A program made the position numbers and the translations under genes. A DNA stretch of 64,000 bases, taken from Salegentibacter maritimus. GTDB taxonomy: Bacteria > Bacteroidota > Bacteroidia > Flavobacteriales > Flavobacteriaceae. Positions 63,374 to 64,000 of the stretch are shown here, piece after piece. The stretch covers positions 1 through 64,000 of the forward strand of contig NZ_JAEHOK010000003.1 of assembly GCF_016236915.1 (NCBI RefSeq), written 5' to 3'. The first letter of the stretch is position 1; each line of letters begins with the position of its first letter. The notes beneath the pieces are model-generated. The model ran no database searches. It had not been told where the DNA came from and worked only from the letters and a program-made list of their open reading frames with translations.

Positions 63374-64000
63374 TTGAATAAAAAAAAGCACCCATCTGCA
63401 CTTCATGAGTCTGGAAGTAAACCTACTTCAGCAAATGTAAACCCAAAATCTGTTGAAAGGATTAGAGCTTCAAGAAAACAAAAGTTTTCAGAAGAAAATC
63501 TTCTTCAGCAATTATTGGGTGGTAACAAAACGGCTTTAGGACGTGCGATTACCTTAGTAGAAAGTAATCAATTTTCTCATAGGGAAAAAGCGCAGAAACT
63601 TTTGGAAGCTGCTTTACCTTATTCTCAAAAATCTATTAGGATAGGCATTACCGGCGTTCCAGGGGTGGGAAAAAGTACTTTTATAGAAAGCTTTGGTTCT
63701 TATTTAATTCAACAAGGAAAAAAAGTAGCCGTACTGGCGGTAGACCCAAGCAGCAGCGTTTCCCACGGAAGTATTTTAGGAGACAAAACCCGTATGGAAA
63801 ATCTGGTAAAGGAAGATCATGCTTTTATAAGGCCATCGGCCTCGGGAACTTCCCTTGGTGGTGTAGCCAAGAAAACACGGGAAAGTATCATATTATGCGA
63901 AGCAGCAGGATTTGATGTGATTTTAATTGAAACCGTTGGTGTAGGCCAAAGCGAAACTACCGTACACAGTATGACCGATTTCTTCTTACTGTTGAAACTC
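63374..64000 (+). CDS. meaB: Methylmalonyl-CoA mutase-associated GTPase MeaB (5' part, runs off the window)
   Basis: First 209 codons. Walker [13 protein letters not shown] near 92-103, [42 protein letters not shown] and the switch segment [17 protein letters not shown] place it in the MeaB/ArgK G3E GTPases that protect and load adenosylcobalamin into methylmalonyl-CoA mutase. No in-frame ATG exists upstream of the conserved part; the likely start is TTG 63374 ([13 protein letters not shown]). The ATG at 63405 is in another frame. Confidence 0.93.
   Translation, partial: MNKKKHPSALHESGSKPTSANVNPKSVERIRASRKQKFSEENLLQQLLGGNKTALGRAITLVESNQFSHREKAQKLLEAALPYSQKSIRIGITGVPGVGKSTFIESFGSYLIQQGKKVAVLAVDPSSSVSHGSILGDKTRMENLVKEDHAFIRPSASGTSLGGVAKKTRESIILCEAAGFDVILIETVGVGQSETTVHSMTDFFLLLKL

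Noticed and set aside
63405-63437. ATG near the meaB start
   Set aside because: Out of frame with the conserved GTPase; the TTG at 63374 fits better.
1-64000. CRISPR array, prophage, rRNA operon, toxin-antitoxin or defence island
   Set aside because: No regular spaced repeats, phage structural genes, rRNA sequence or defence gene families were found; the window is mostly core genome.

Overview
The window is low-GC chromosome of a Bacteroidota bacterium, most likely a marine member of the Flavobacteriaceae. Supporting signs are the gene families (DUF1573, DUF2795, DUF4199, DUF6702 and OmpP1/FadL proteins, FeS-type photolyase, long SecA, type-3 ProS), promoters of the TTG-N17..19-TANNTTTG type, the lack of Shine-Dalgarno sequences before starts, and many lipoproteins with an SC or AC lipobox. 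Nearly all of it is ordinary core genome in short operons on both strands. There is no prophage, CRISPR array or rRNA operon. The one mobile element is an IS110-family insertion sequence at the left edge.

Layout. 1-1.3 kb: IS110 element with a readable bridge-RNA candidate, inserted in a REP-like palindromic repeat. 1.3-7.1 kb: birA divergent from rsfS-ftsH, then a LUD protein with cdsA, psd and an acyl-CoA-binding protein (phospholipid synthesis). 7.1-13.4 kb: valS, a DUF1573 protein, an aminotransferase, murB and a fasciclin lipoprotein. 13.7-22.9 kb: small CxxC protein, glycosyltransferase and ECF sigma factor, lipA, gap, a TPR hybrid histidine kinase, lpxK, and a NIF3-like protein with its coiled-coil partner. 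23-29.7 kb: lipoproteins, msrA, a K+/H+ antiporter, kmo and an Old Yellow Enzyme. 30-34 kb: a light/DNA-repair cassette (flavin reductase, DUF2256, cryptochrome DASH, FeS photolyase). 34-41.5 kb: lipoprotein, serine hydrolase, kynU, O-methyltransferase, PAP2 phosphatase, tatA and an M1 aminopeptidase. 41.5-45.2 kb: DUF6702 and four tandem paralogues with a carboxypeptidase-regulatory-like domain. 45.4-54.1 kb: pepE-glsA, rpsT, two identical tRNA-Glu genes, proS, a low-complexity lipoprotein, OmpP1/FadL and a cobalamin adenosyltransferase. 54.3-64 kb: DUF2795, secA, DUF4199, an M23 peptidase, an ECF sigma/anti-sigma/effector operon, DUF2911, ohr and the start of meaB.

The most striking result is at the left edge. 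The 5' non-coding end of the IS110 element (minus strand, about 1155 to 1026) folds into two stem-loops, each with internal loops. The four loop segments match the two sides of the target and the two IS ends, with all alignments meeting at a TC core dinucleotide. Removing bases 5-1200 recreates an uninterrupted palindrome almost identical to the intact repeat at 23121-23139. The element can therefore be read as an RNA-guided insertion into a dispersed REP-like repeat, at least four copies of which lie in this window.
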